64,000 nucleotides of DNA from Ophiobolus disseminans (Eukaryota; Ascomycota; Dothideomycetes; Pleosporales; Phaeosphaeriaceae), in NCBI GenBank assembly GCA_010093685.1, contig MU006225.1, positions 943,575 through 1,007,574 on the forward strand, written 5' to 3'. A model generated the notes under the pieces. That model made no database searches. It had not been told where the DNA came from and worked only from the letters and a program-made list of their open reading frames with translations. How positions within the stretch are numbered: position 1 is the first letter of the stretch; every line of letters begins with the position of its first letter. Positions 41,177 through 52,283 of this stretch are shown here, one piece after another. The translations under genes were made by a program, and so were the position numbers.

Positions 41177-44100
41177 TCAATGCTCATGTCCATGATGCTC
41201 ATGCTCCACCTTCTCCCCAAAATCAATCCTCCAACCCCTCCCAATACCAACACCAGGCCTCCTCACAACAGCCCAAGCAGCTTTATTGCCCACCTTGTCG
41301 TGATACTCCAACGCCACTGCCTTCTTCCTCTTACTCTCCTTCTGCCCTTCCTCCATAACAATCACCTCGTCCTTATCCTTCCAAGCTCGCGGCGCGCCCA
41401 CAATAATGATTTTCTCAACGCGCACCTTCTCCATGGATTTAACGTATCTGAGTGCCAACTTGCTCGGCGTATCAGCCACGAGGTTCGCAGACATGAGAAT
41501 CTGGCGCGCGCCGTCGAAGTCGAAGCGGCGGTGAATGAAAGCGCCTGATTGGTAGTCGAAAGTTTCGCCGTCGTCGAGATAGAGTGTGCCGGATGCGTTT
41601 CCGTCTTTATCGAGGACGACGACGAGCGTGAAGGGGTCGTATTTCATGAAGCCGGATGAGCGGCGCGGGCGGTCGCGGCGAGGGATGATGTGGCCGCCTT
41701 GCATGAGGAGGGGGATTTTGTCGAGAGGGGCGGGGACGGTGTGGTGGCCTGCGCCGGTGTAGGTGGTGTAGTCGAAGTAGTCGTAGTAGGGTTGGGAGTC
41801 GGCGATGTAGATGGAGACGCTGTCGGCGCCTTCTTTGGTGACAGGCTTGGCGAGAAGGCCGGTGGAGCCGATGTAGAGCTGGTCGTCGACTGCGAAGCCA
41901 GCTTCGTCCTCGGGATGGACGTAGAAATTGGGTCGGATGATGGGAGCGCCGGTTGTAGAGGCCTCGTGGAAGGCAGTGTACCATGCTGGTAGGAGTTGGT
42001 AGCGTAGACGGAGAGCCTGCGTGATGATCTCGGTGTACGGGGAGCCAGGAATGTATGGCTCACGACGGCGAGTGTCAATGTGGGCATGGCCACGGAAGAA
42101 GGGGTAGTAAATTCCAGCTTGGTACCAGCGAGTCAATAGCTCCTTGCTTGGGTTGCCGAAAAAGCCACCGACATCTGCACCAGCGAACGGGAAGCCAGAA
42201 ATACCCTGGTTAAGGACCATGGGAAGGGAAGCCTCGAGATGGGCCCACTCCGCCAGATTGTCACCAGTCCACATCGCAGCACTTCGCTGACTGCCCGAGT
42301 AAAAAGCGCGCGTGAGCACAAACGGACGACGAGCGTCGCCCCTCTTGCGCTCTGTGAGGGCTTGATATGTCGCATTGTGGAAAGTCATGCCGTTGATGTT
42401 GTGCACATCACGATGCTCCCAGTTTCCATGATGCAAGTTGTCCTTGGGCATCGTAGTCTCAGGACCGTTGAAGACCGAAGGCTCGTTCATGTCGTTCCAA
42501 ATGAAAGTGTTGTGCGCGGTGCCCTTGAACTTATCGTACTTGAACAGGCTCTTCCACCATTCGATGGCCGCGGGGTTGAAGCAGTCGATCCACATTGATG
42601 ATCCGGGCCAGCACCAGCCTTCGTACTGGTTGCCGTCCTTGTTCTTCACCGCCAAGTCTTTCTTCTTCAGCTCGTCAATGACGTGGTAATTATCGGTGTT
42701 CTTGATGTGCGGATCGATGATGGCTACCAGCTTGCGGCTGCGCTTGTCGAGCTGTTTCTGCATCTTGTCGGGGTTGACGAACGTCAGCGGGTCCCAGGTG
42801 AAGTACTTCTTCTCTTGGGTGTACTCGATGTCAAGCCAAATGACATCGTACGGGATGTTGAACTTGTCAAATCGACGGTCGACATCCTTAACATCCTCGT
42901 CGGTAACGTAGTTCCATCGACATTGGTGGTAGGCAATGGCAAACGACTGTGGCATGGCCGTGAAGCCGGTAAGCTCACCATACTGACGAGTCAAGTCCTG
43001 TGGAGTGGGACCAAGGAAGACGAAGACATCGAGCAGACCACTCTCAGACATCCAGTGCGTTTGGGTGTCGGTGCTGCTTTTCAAGCCCAGCGAAAGTGGG
43101 TTGACGGTGTTCTTCTTCTTGGTGACATCAATCCAGGTCTCGGCCGCATTGAGCCAAAAGACGCCCACAGTCGAGCCTTTGCGATGCGCCTGCATGAATG
43201 GGATGGCACCATAAAGGGTCATGGGGCTGTCCATCTCGTACTCGAAGACGTCGGCATTGTACAGTCGGTAGGGCTCCGTGTAGGCATCGTCTCCACCTCT
43301 GTATATTCATCAGCCATTATTTTCCCCTTCTCCCCGATCTTCATACCTCGTAGTCTTCAGCGACAGCCTTGTAGCGTGCTCTGGAATACCAAACACATGC
43401 TCGTAGCCGGGGAAGGAGATGTCAAGCGCCACGGCCTCAGGGCCTCGGGGCTTACTATCGGTGTTGCCGCCGAACGTCTCTTCCCACCAAGTGCTCTCGT
43501 CTTCTCCCTGTGGTTCCTCGGACTTCTCCTCTTCCTTCTTTTCTTCCTCGCCCTCCTTCTTCTCCTCGACTGGCTTCTCGACCTTTGCCCGCCAATGCTC
43601 CATGTTCATGAAGCCCCGCTCATTGAACCTGACTTGTGTCTCTCCATCCCGCTGGAACTCGATCGAGAAGGGCGAGTGCCGAATGATAGCCTGGTGACTG
43701 CCACCCTTGCCATAGACAACCTTTGTGTATCCGGCATCAGTCGTCTCGACCAGGGCAGCGCCCTCGGCAGGGTGCAGGCCTCCAACAAGCGCCCATTGGC
43801 CGGCCTCATTGTATCGCTCCTTCCGCGCCTTGCTGTCGTGCCTCAGCTCGACCTGGCCCTTTGCTCTCTTCTCCTCGTCTAGTGTAACTCGCGCGACGCC
43901 GGACTCGAGGAATGTGATGGTCAGCGGCAGTGGGACTCTCTCCCCACTTTCCTTGACTGTCTTAAGCACTATAGCCTCCAATTGACCCTTCTTGAACGTG
44001 ACCGAGGGAGCAACGATGGCATATGGTGAGGTGTACGAGCTCGCGGCGGAGACTTGGTCGGCGAAGGCGCGGTTGCGCTTGCAGAAGCCGGACTGGTCGC

Positions 44101-44300
44101 ATGTCTTGAAGTTCTCGTGCTTCACCGTGACTGCGATGCTCAATTAGTGCTCGGAACCATAACACCATCGGTGGTATGAGTAGGAGCTGTATGCAGCTCA
44201 AGCAGCACATACCCGCTGGGACAAAAAGACAGCACAGCGCCGCCCACAGCAGCAGCACAGCCGTCCACCGGGGAGCAGCTCCGTGTGATAACAGACTCAT
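41177..44300 (-). CDS. Glucosidase II alpha subunit (GH31)
   Basis: Exons 44300-44213, 44130-43347 and 43298-41177 encode 997 aa. Introns of 82 and 48 nt both have GTATG-type donors. Exon 1 encodes a signal peptide (AVLLLWAALCCLFVPAG), followed by KTCDQSGFCKRNR, the N-terminal signature of this enzyme. The GH31 domain is complete: the nucleophile region WNDMNEPSVFN, acid/base region WTGDNLAEW, and GISGFPFAGADVGGFFG. An acidic Glu/Lys insertion (EKKEGEEEKKEEEKSEE) lies before the catalytic part. The C-terminus is His-rich (EHEHHGHEH) with no HDEL; in this family the beta subunit supplies ER retention. It trims the two inner glucoses of N-glycans in the ER. Divergent from the NDK gene. Fungal orthologues are called gls2 or ROT2. 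Confidence 0.95.
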
Positions 44301-44665
44301 GGCTGGCAGCTAACAGTCGAGGAAGTCGCAGACCAGCCAAAACTTATCGTGAGCGCAACCACGTCCAGTCGCTGTTGAAACGTGTAGCTCGCCTTAGCTA
44401 AGCAGTCGCCGTGCATAACCCGTGCACAAATGCTAGTGAGAGTTATGCAAACGCACAGCTCCACTCTACCCCTCGATTGCGCCCAGACCCAGCGCCGCCC
44501 TGCCCAGCGCCAGCAAACACCCCCACTCCCTCGAAATTTCTCATGTCCGACGCTCCTGCCCCTCAATTCCCCTCTGCCATCCCCGACCCTCCCATCTTCC
44601 AGCGACTCGGACACAAAGACAGATCCCATCTACGCAAGAACATTGAAACCTTACACTTCGACACC

Positions 44666-45332
44666 ATGACTACCGAGCAGACGTATGTTTATGGAGGGGT
44701 AGAGACTGGGCGGTGTGGCTGATGGTGTTATAGCTTCATTGCGATCAAGCCTGATGGCGTTCAGGTTTGTTTAGTATCTTATTGAGTGGGGGATGTGCTG
44801 GTGTTAATATCATGTAGCGCGGCCTCATCGGTCCCATCATCTCCCGCTTCGAGAACCGCGGCTTCAAGCTCGCAGCCATCAAGCTCATCACCCCCTCCAA
44901 GGAGCACCTCGAGAAGCACTACGAGGACCTGAGCGACAAGCCCTTCTTCCCCGGTCTAATTGCCTGTACGTCCTACAGACCCTTTCGTTTCCAATCATCA
45001 CCCACGACATCCATACCCAATCCACATCCTCTACAACCCATTGCACTCGCTAACGCCCACCCCCAGACATGGGCTCCGGCCCCGTCTGCGCCATGGTATG
45101 GGAAGGCCGCGACGCCGTCAAAACCGGCCGCGCCATCCTCGGCGCCACCAACCCGCTCGCCTCCTCGCCCGGCACCATCCGCGGCGACTACGCCATCGAC
45201 GTGGGCCGCAACGTGTGCCACGGCTCCGACAGCGTCGAGAACGGCAAGAAGGAGATTGCCCTCTGGTTCAAGGAGGGCGAGGTCCAGAGCTGGAAGTCGG
45301 CTCAGTTCGACTGGGTTTATGAGAAGGCTTAG
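44666..45332 (+). CDS. ndk1: Nucleoside diphosphate kinase
   Basis: Four exons, 44666-44682, 44734-44764, 44818-44965 and 45067-45332, give 153 aa, the usual length. Signature blocks: FIAIKPDGVQRGLIG, FFPGLIAYMGSGPV, GATNPLASSPGTIRGDYAID and the active site NVCHGSDSVENG, whose His is phosphorylated during transfer of the gamma-phosphate between nucleotides. The introns are unusually dense for so short a gene, including two in the first 50 coding bases. An in-frame ATG at 44543 would add a ~40-residue Pro-rich leader. I prefer the internal ATG because it gives the conserved N-terminus; the longer form might be a targeted isoform. Divergent from glucosidase II alpha. Confidence 0.95.
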
Positions 45333-45634
45333 ATGTGATGCGGAACATACCTGGGAAGGGGATTAGTGCGTTTGAATGGGTCGGTGAAGGGCTGCCGACG
45401 AGCGGGCGGAGTAGCTGTCATGGCGAAATGCTGGCGAGGCGTTGGGCTAGTAGCTGGACGCGTGATAATGTGCTGATTCTTCCTTTTGAGGGTGCGTCGC
45501 ATGGGCTATGAAATCATGATCAAAACGAAAAAGCATATATAGAAATCAATGGGACACAAAAGTATGATCTCAATTGTATGTTGTTTTGAAGTGATGTGGT
45601 TGTAATTTCATCTGATGGTTTTACATGATCTCTA
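45333..45634. other. NDK 3' flank
   Basis: No gene seen; increasingly AT-rich toward the MITE. Confidence 0.45.
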
Positions 45635-45855
45635 CGAAGGAGCTCGTATTTAGTGATGCACTAATTAGTTAACGTGCGACTATGCAATACTTTCTATTCT
45701 AGCATATACAAGCCCATCTACCTTTATATAACGTTACTTAGTAGAATTTCTTAGCTCTATAATAATACTACGAGGATATACAGGCTATCTACTAAGCTTC
45801 GATAAAGTCTAAGCACCTGCACCTAGTGGTGCATCACCAAATACGAGCTCCTTGG
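45635..45855. mobile_element. 221 bp AT-rich MITE
   Basis: Inverted termini of about 25 bp: the left end reads AAGGAGCTCGTATTTAGTGA and the right end, reversed, AAGGAGCTCGTATTTGGTGA. TA occurs on both sides (45633-45634, 45856-45857). The interior is AT-rich with no coding capacity. Features fit a Tc1/mariner-related (Stowaway-like) MITE. Unrelated to the MITE at 32594. Confidence 0.75.
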
Positions 45856-45973
45856 TATGATAGGTGTTGTTCCTGGTCCTATGGCTACTTCGAAGAGACG
45901 TAAGTTCGTGGTGTATGCAAAAGACAAAGTCTTGCCTGTTGGGTATGCAGACCGAACACTAAATGCCGTCATG

Positions 45974-48900
45974 TCATCCCTCGCTCTTCTCCTTCCCTTT
46001 ATCTCTACTCCTCGTGACCCTCTGACTCGCCGTATCCATGTCCACATCCTCCATCACCACCTCTTTGTCCCTACTCCTCGTCACCCTAACACCCTCCTCC
46101 CTCGCCTCCAACTCCGCCCGAACCCCCTCCAAATACCATTTCCTCACCCTCTCCACCTCGCCCCACTCACCCTCCCCCCTCTCCACCGCCGGCCCCTTCA
46201 CCTCCTCTCTTGCCTTGACATCTCCGAACGCACTTTTCTTCTTACTCCAAACAGGCTGCTTATAGCGCCACACGCACCAACTACTCTCATCCGCACTAAT
46301 CAAGCTAGGATGCCGATTCAGGCTCTTGACAGCCATAGCACGCAAAAGAATGATGTCCCCAGTGTCGGCGATGGGTAGAGCAGTTTCGTATGCGCGGAAG
46401 ATATTCACGGTCGTGGTGGCGGGCCATGTACTCGCGTCGCTGATATGAAGCGTCGTAGTCCAGTCTTTGCGGCCTTTGGCGGAGCGCTGCGCGGGCGTGG
46501 TGCCGGAAGTGACGAGCGCGAGGACGTCGGGGTTGGACGCGGTGTGGAATTGTGAGGAGCGGTTGAGGAAGAAGGGGAGGGCGTTGAGGGGGGTGTAGTA
46601 CGCTAGAGGTGTGGAGAGACCGACTGAGGGGCCGGTGGATTGGGGGACAAGGGTGGTTTCGGCGTCGGAGGAGACGTCGGGTGAGTGCTCGATTGGGGAT
46701 GTGGAGGGCGAGGCGACGTCGGTTTGAGTGGCGTTGCGGCGGGGTGTGGAGCGTGTGACGACGTTGGGAGAAGTTTTGGCTTTGGGGGACGCTTCGATGG
46801 CGGTACTGTCGTTCTGTATTGAGGCGGTCAAGGATCGGAGACCTCTTAATGTGTCCTGTGTGAGCTGCGGGGTGATAGGTAATGCTTGTTGTTGACTAGC
46901 GGTGAGGCTGGATTGCGAGTCCATGGTAGTCTGCTGCGTCGCTTCCGGCGTCATTGTTCTATTGCTGTCCATGCCTGATTGCTGCTTGATAGAAGGGAAA
47001 CTGGGCGCTTCAACTGGAGGTGAACTGTGCAAACGCTCATCAACGTCCATCGGCGCCGGCGGGGAGCTGCGTAGGTCTTTGCCTTCACTCTCACCGGGGA
47101 GTTCTGTGTACGAAACGTCTGCCATACTGTCTTGGCTACCTTTCGGTGTCGCCTCGTCTACAAGCTCGGTGGTAGGCGGAGAAGTTAACAAGACATTACG
47201 CACATGTCGACTAGTCGTTCGTGTGGTTCGAGGACTTGGCGGGGCCGCTTCTGCAGAACCTGCTGAACGTCGTGCCCTTCTAGGACTACTAAGCGGTGGC
47301 TGAGTTGGACTACTTCTCCTCTGGTTCACCTGCGCCTGGGTCTTGTTCCATCTGGCCCTTGCCCCCATCCTGGCCGCTGGTTCTGGTGCCGTTGATGGGG
47401 GTAGTTTGAGATTCACATCGTCCGTAGCATCGCCGTTTGGCATCACCGGATCACTAAAGGCGGTGAACGTATGCCAATCATCCGAAAACTTTACTGTCGA
47501 AATGGAGTGCTCAGAGTGTAGACTTTCTTCCTCTGAGTCTTTGACAAAGGGCACATCGGAGTATCTACCTTGAGAGGCATTGAGGTCTTGTGACGGCTCA
47601 AAGCTAGTCAGGAATAGATCAAGTTCATCGCGTTGAGAGTGGCCGACACTCCCTCGTGAGTTCCGATTGGTAGCACTTGCTGTAACAGATGTGCTTTTCG
47701 TAGGTGAAAGCAACTTGGACTGAGAGCGGAGACTGTATGAAGAGGTATGAGCTGCATCCTGTGAAGGTGACATGGTGGATCGAGTACGCGTCCTTGGAGG
47801 TGAGATAGCCGGATGAGCTGGAGTCGCGTATGCTTTTGACCGCGACGGTCTAATGACACGTTTGAGCACTGGAAATTCCTCTCTGGTAGGAGACATAGAG
47901 GGCTTTGTCTTTGATCTGGTGTTTCTGGCGGGTCCAGTAGCAGGTACGGCTATCGTATGAGTTTCCCCGAGCTTATGACCGTCATCAGGTACTTCAATCA
48001 GGATCTCAGCTGATGGTCCCATAACCTGTCCGCCCTCCTGCATATCAAGCTCGCCCGCTGAAATTCCAGAACCCTCCTCGATAGACTCCATCTTAACGTC
48101 AGGATGCAACTCTTCCACTTGTTCTAGGGTTCCCTGTGCATCGAATGAGGCCTGCACTGTAAAGGTATCTTGCATGCGCACATCTGAGTCGTCAACACAG
48201 ATTAGAGACTCGAAGCTGACATCCAAAGGCGCTTCATCTTCACTTGCATCGCGTACGTCTTCATATTTCTGTGGAGTTGGTGTGTGAGTAGTTGCTTCCC
48301 CTTGGGCGCTTCGGACGGACGTGGAAATGACAGGTGCGTAATCCATCGCTGTTGACTCACTATGGCTTTCGACTTCCGTTGGCTTGGCTGGCGTCTTGTC
48401 CAGATGCTCAGAGTGCAGGTCCTGATCTTTGGCCGATCTCTCAACAACACTCTCGTCTTCGACACCAGGCGCAAAGTCTTCCACCTCGCTACTACCAGAC
48501 GGCGAGCCTAGATCAACAACTTCAGACGCTGCTGGAGACCTGTTGGTGCTAGTGGGCATACCATGTTCCGGTACATCATCGTCCGAATGATCCGATTTAG
48601 AGGCAGGGGCAGATTTCTCCTGCTCAGTGACCTCGGCATTCCCAGCATCCTCATCAGCATCATCATCAGCATCAAAATGGTCGAAGTCACTCATTCGAAC
48701 AGGCTCGTCATCATGAACGTACTCCTCCTCAACCTCGTCTGCGTTCTCGGTCGCATCCTCATCTGACTCTTCTTCCGAATCAGAAGAGAGTTCGATGACC
48801 TCCGGAATAGGGCGTTCTGCAGCGCGGGGATGCTGCTGAGGCGGGCTGCTGACTGGATCGATCATCATAGATTCCGGAATTGTGCTTACACCTGCCCCAT

Positions 48901-50710
48901 CCGGTGACAACATCTCAGGTTCGAATTCTTCAGCCAAGATATCGGCACCGTGTTGAATTGTCTCATCATGCTTCATCGCCGTAAGTGCTGGCGAAGAGAG
49001 TTCCAGCGGTCGCGAGAACCCTGCGCCGTCCATCCCAAACGTGAAGCGTACGGGGGTGAACGCCGATTCATGGTCTGGATGGAGTGCTAGGTTCTTGGAG
49101 GAGCTGATTGAGCTGAAGAAGGAATTTTCCATAATGTAGCTGGCTTCGCTTGGTAGTTGTTCCTCTTCCAATGCCTCTGGGATCTCAATTCCCTGGTTGC
49201 TTGATGCATGGTCAAAATAGGATGTCAAGTCGGTGTCGCGCCCACCAGGGAAAGGTGATGGTAGAGGAAGCAAAGCCGAATCCAGGGGTTGCAAGGTTGG
49301 ACTCGCGGGCTCTTTGCCTACGGGAGTGAGCATTCCCAGCACGTCGGGGGCTAGGATATTGGTGTCTAGAGAAGGTAATATTGGAGGCGGCATGACGGGA
49401 ATTGGTGCATTTTCCAATCTTGGCCCAAAGTCTTCCTCTGCTGACTCCATCAGTCGGGTTGAGCGACCTTCCACGGTGGTATCTGTGGCTCCAGGTATAG
49501 GCGTAACTTCGACCAAAACGTCCTCACCAGGCGCGCTTCCTGCACTAGCTTCGACTTCCTGCTCCCCAAGAGCAGCATGAGCAGCAGTCTCGACACGTGC
49601 TTCTTCTGCGGCCTGATCTTGGTCATCCTCTGGATTTTCCGTGTTCACTTCAGTCGCGCTGAAGCTGGCACCCTCTATATTGTCTTCCATTGTGTCGTCT
49701 TGAGCTCCATCCTCGTCTTCCGTATTCGCTTCAGTGTCGCCTCCGAAAGCGTATTGTACGTCCGCAGATGGGACCTCGTCCGGTCCAGCATAAAGATCGT
49801 AGTAGTCGTCGTCCCGCACAAAGTCGTCTACGTCTAGTGAGTGTGCTGCTTTGTTGTCTATGTTTCCTGCTATAGCGGCATCGCCCACAGCCGCTGCAGT
49901 CGCCTGTTCTTCTTTCAGTTCGACCTCTTCTGTAGTCTGTGCATGTTCCATTGGCCCAGCGACAACTGACAGTGCATCTGGCTTTGACGGAGAGACTGGA
50001 GTGTGCGGGAGTTGTGTCGGGTGGCTTGGGGATGCATCCATTGGGTCCAGATCCTCTTCCATGCCAATATCTTCTTTCTCTGGGGACGGTGTCCTGGCGC
50101 TATATGTCCATGCCTTCCAGTCCCGGTATGACTTCCGCCGCCGCTTCTTGTCGTGGCCCTCTGCATTCTCATCCGCCAATGGGTCGTATGGAGCTGCGAA
50201 GACGGATCCGTCCGAAAGTCGAGCGCGCTTTAGGAAGGCGGGAGACGACCATTGCTGTGCAGGGCTGGGAGCTGCCACAGGAACTCGGCGAACGGGTGAT
50301 CGCGGCGCAGGCGTGGGTGCAGCATCGACCAGATCGAGGTTCGCGATTTCAGTGCCATCGCGAAAGACTTGCACTACGACCGTCTGCGCATATTCCAGCT
50401 CCCAGTCGATGCTCCTTCCTGGCGTGCTGACCGTTCCTTCCTGGACAAAATGCGCGCCTCTCACACCGAGGACCACTACATCGCCAATTCCCACGCCTGT
50501 TGTCGCGAGTGCCTTTGCGCTAGAGCCGGTGAAGCGCGCCCTGACCTGTCCCTTCTTGCGCCGCAGTCGGAACTCTGGCTCGGCGAGAAGGAGCGCGAAT
50601 TCCCTTTGAGATGACGAGTAGGGCCAGATGAGCGTGACGGCGGCTTTGAACTGCTTCGAGTCGCGATCCGCTAGCTCTGGGTCGAGTCCTGCGATGTGTA
50701 TTAGAGCCAT
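45974..50710 (-). CDS. Cdc13/POT1-like telomere-binding protein
   Basis: A single 1578-aa frame from ATG 50710. Residues ~1-125 form an N-terminal OB-fold-like block (IAGLDPELADRDSKQFKAAV, FALLLAEPEFRLRRKKGQVR, GVGIGDVVVLGVRGA). The C-terminal ~170 residues hold a Telo_bind-like OB region (PLAYYTPLNALPFFLN, DWTTTLHISDASTWP, GDIILLRAMAVKS). The ~1200 residues between are disordered, acidic and rich in Ser/Thr-Pro and SD/SE sites. This matches, from memory, the layout of filamentous-fungal proteins annotated as telomeric single-strand DNA-binding POT1/Cdc13. Such proteins bind the 3' telomere overhang and control its replication. Intact and intronless. The tail is basic with RVTRSRDK repeated twice. 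Confidence 0.75.
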   Translation of the reverse strand: MALIHIAGLDPELADRDSKQFKAAVTLIWPYSSSQREFALLLAEPEFRLRRKKGQVRARFTGSSAKALATTGVGIGDVVVLGVRGAHFVQEGTVSTPGRSIDWELEYAQTVVVQVFRDGTEIANLDLVDAAPTPAPRSPVRRVPVAAPSPAQQWSSPAFLKRARLSDGSVFAAPYDPLADENAEGHDKKRRRKSYRDWKAWTYSARTPSPEKEDIGMEEDLDPMDASPSHPTQLPHTPVSPSKPDALSVVAGPMEHAQTTEEVELKEEQATAAAVGDAAIAGNIDNKAAHSLDVDDFVRDDDYYDLYAGPDEVPSADVQYAFGGDTEANTEDEDGAQDDTMEDNIEGASFSATEVNTENPEDDQDQAAEEARVETAAHAALGEQEVEASAGSAPGEDVLVEVTPIPGATDTTVEGRSTRLMESAEEDFGPRLENAPIPVMPPPILPSLDTNILAPDVLGMLTPVGKEPASPTLQPLDSALLPLPSPFPGGRDTDLTSYFDHASSNQGIEIPEALEEEQLPSEASYIMENSFFSSISSSKNLALHPDHESAFTPVRFTFGMDGAGFSRPLELSSPALTAMKHDETIQHGADILAEEFEPEMLSPDGAGVSTIPESMMIDPVSSPPQQHPRAAERPIPEVIELSSDSEEESDEDATENADEVEEEYVHDDEPVRMSDFDHFDADDDADEDAGNAEVTEQEKSAPASKSDHSDDDVPEHGMPTSTNRSPAASEVVDLGSPSGSSEVEDFAPGVEDESVVERSAKDQDLHSEHLDKTPAKPTEVESHSESTAMDYAPVISTSVRSAQGEATTHTPTPQKYEDVRDASEDEAPLDVSFESLICVDDSDVRMQDTFTVQASFDAQGTLEQVEELHPDVKMESIEEGSGISAGELDMQEGGQVMGPSAEILIEVPDDGHKLGETHTIAVPATGPARNTRSKTKPSMSPTREEFPVLKRVIRPSRSKAYATPAHPAISPPRTRTRSTMSPSQDAAHTSSYSLRSQSKLLSPTKSTSVTASATNRNSRGSVGHSQRDELDLFLTSFEPSQDLNASQGRYSDVPFVKDSEEESLHSEHSISTVKFSDDWHTFTAFSDPVMPNGDATDDVNLKLPPSTAPEPAARMGARARWNKTQAQVNQRRSSPTQPPLSSPRRARRSAGSAEAAPPSPRTTRTTSRHVRNVLLTSPPTTELVDEATPKGSQDSMADVSYTELPGESEGKDLRSSPPAPMDVDERLHSSPPVEAPSFPSIKQQSGMDSNRTMTPEATQQTTMDSQSSLTASQQQALPITPQLTQDTLRGLRSLTASIQNDSTAIEASPKAKTSPNVVTRSTPRRNATQTDVASPSTSPIEHSPDVSSDAETTLVPQSTGPSVGLSTPLAYYTPLNALPFFLNRSSQFHTASNPDVLALVTSGTTPAQRSAKGRKDWTTTLHISDASTWPATTTVNIFRAYETALPIADTGDIILLRAMAVKSLNRHPSLISADESSWCVWRYKQPVWSKKKSAFGDVKAREEVKGPAVERGEGEWGEVERVRKWYLEGVRAELEAREEGVRVTRSRDKEVVMEDVDMDTASQRVTRSRDKGKEKSEG

Positions 50711-50962
50711 GTTGAGATTCGCGCCGGATGCGCGGTGTGGTGTTATGTCGTCTTCATGGTATGGAAACTGGTATTAAGTATCAGCAAGGGAGCGCATTGA
50801 AGGGTGGTGCAGTGAGCGATGCTGAGCGGGTCTTTCCGTCAGTTCAACGCGCTAGTCCAACGCAGCTGCCCGCTTTCGGCCACCCTGCACACCTCACTCC
50901 TAAGGTCATCTCACTCCAACATGGCATAATATATCATGTCCATAATTCATTACCAACAAGAC

Positions 50963-52115
50963 TCACCAAACATCTTCCTTACAAATCCAAATTCCATCGT
51001 CGAGAAGTCGTCTATCTATACACTCCTCTTCCACATCAATGCCCTCGTCCCAGAGCCCGCGCTCTATCACTTCAAGCTTGACCTGGCTAACATTCTCAAA
51101 AGGAGGTAGGCCAGCCTCCAGCACCGGAAAGTCGGCCTTGCTGGCTACCTGGAGCCGAGCGTGAAAGTCCTTATATCCAAAATGCCGTTGCCGTATCCTG
51201 CGCTGTATCCTAATCGCAGGCGTGGTCTTGTAATCATCAATATGACGGGGCAGTTCCATGCAGACGTCGAGAGCGGGTTTATGCGCCAAAGACTCCAGGG
51301 AAACTAAGATGGCTCGCTCGTTGACATTGTTCCAGGAAATTGCTTCGCTGTCATCTAGCCAAATCCGAAGCTTTCGAAGGTAAGCCAGCCCAGAGAGAGT
51401 TGCGCTCAATCGTAGCCACGCAGTAGCTTGAGCAGCCTCGCCACTCGACAAGCAAGCCATCTGAAAATCCTCTGCTTCATCTGGTATGCTTTCTTCTTCA
51501 ATCACCGTGAGGACGCCAGTTGGCAATCTGGAGATAATTCGAAGCTGCCGCACGTCTGCGAAGACGAACCCACCAGCCACAGCACTGGGAGGTTGCCGTA
51601 ACAGCTGGTCAGTTATGGTGAGATCTGCCACTATGACCTCGGTGGATCGACTTATGTAGTCACTGATCTCCCCACGACTATCGAATGACCACATTTAGCT
51701 GAGCCCACAAGGGTAAGGATATCACTCACATTTTCTTGCATGTCCGCATGAGGACCTCCAGGTTACTATCATCACCTCCACCAATCCTACTCGCCACCTC
51801 TTCACACTTCCAGTGCTCTCCCCATGACGACTGCAAACGTGTCGCCCATAGTGCGATGTGATCAAAGTCCCAGTCCGCGTTCTCGGTAGGTAAACCCTCC
51901 CTTCGCTCCCAACCTGGGCTGGTCCGAGGTATCACCGGTGATGAAACACACGGCGAGAGCCTGCGTCTTGATGCTTCGATGTGGATGTGGACTGAAAGAG
52001 GCACCAGGTGAGTGTATATCTCTCGTCTCACGTCGTAAGGAATCTGGAGAAGCTTGCTTCCACAATCGAAATCTCTCGAACTGCTCATAGTTAGCAAGTG
52101 TGAGGCAAGAAGCAT
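50963..52115 (-). CDS. F-box-like protein, HET-flanking paralogue A
   Basis: Exons 52115-51730 and 51677-50963 give 366 aa; the 52 nt intron has donor GTGAGT and acceptor CGATAG. A second ATG at 52088 would give MSSSRDF. Near the N-terminus, LLQIPYDVRREIYTHLVPLS is the F-box-like opening; LQSSWGEHWKCEEVASR ends exon 1. The paralogue at 54817-55933 shares the whole layout: the same intron position, (S/T)WGxHW(K/R)CEE, an LRKLxxWLD segment and a C-terminal GxDVEE motif. Divergent from the HET gene, with only 168 bases between the start codons, so the two may share a promoter. Intact; function unknown. Confidence 0.75.
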
Positions 52116-52283
52116 ACAGAGTACAATTTCATGAGACTAAGCAGGCGATGAGAAGCTCAGCCTCAGCACTACCCCGCTTTGCCAGCCACACATACCTCTC
52201 AGCCTGCTCAACGTAGAGCTACTCTCAACGGCGCTCATTTGGAGTATCACACGTGCATAATTCACAACAACGCACTCTATACC

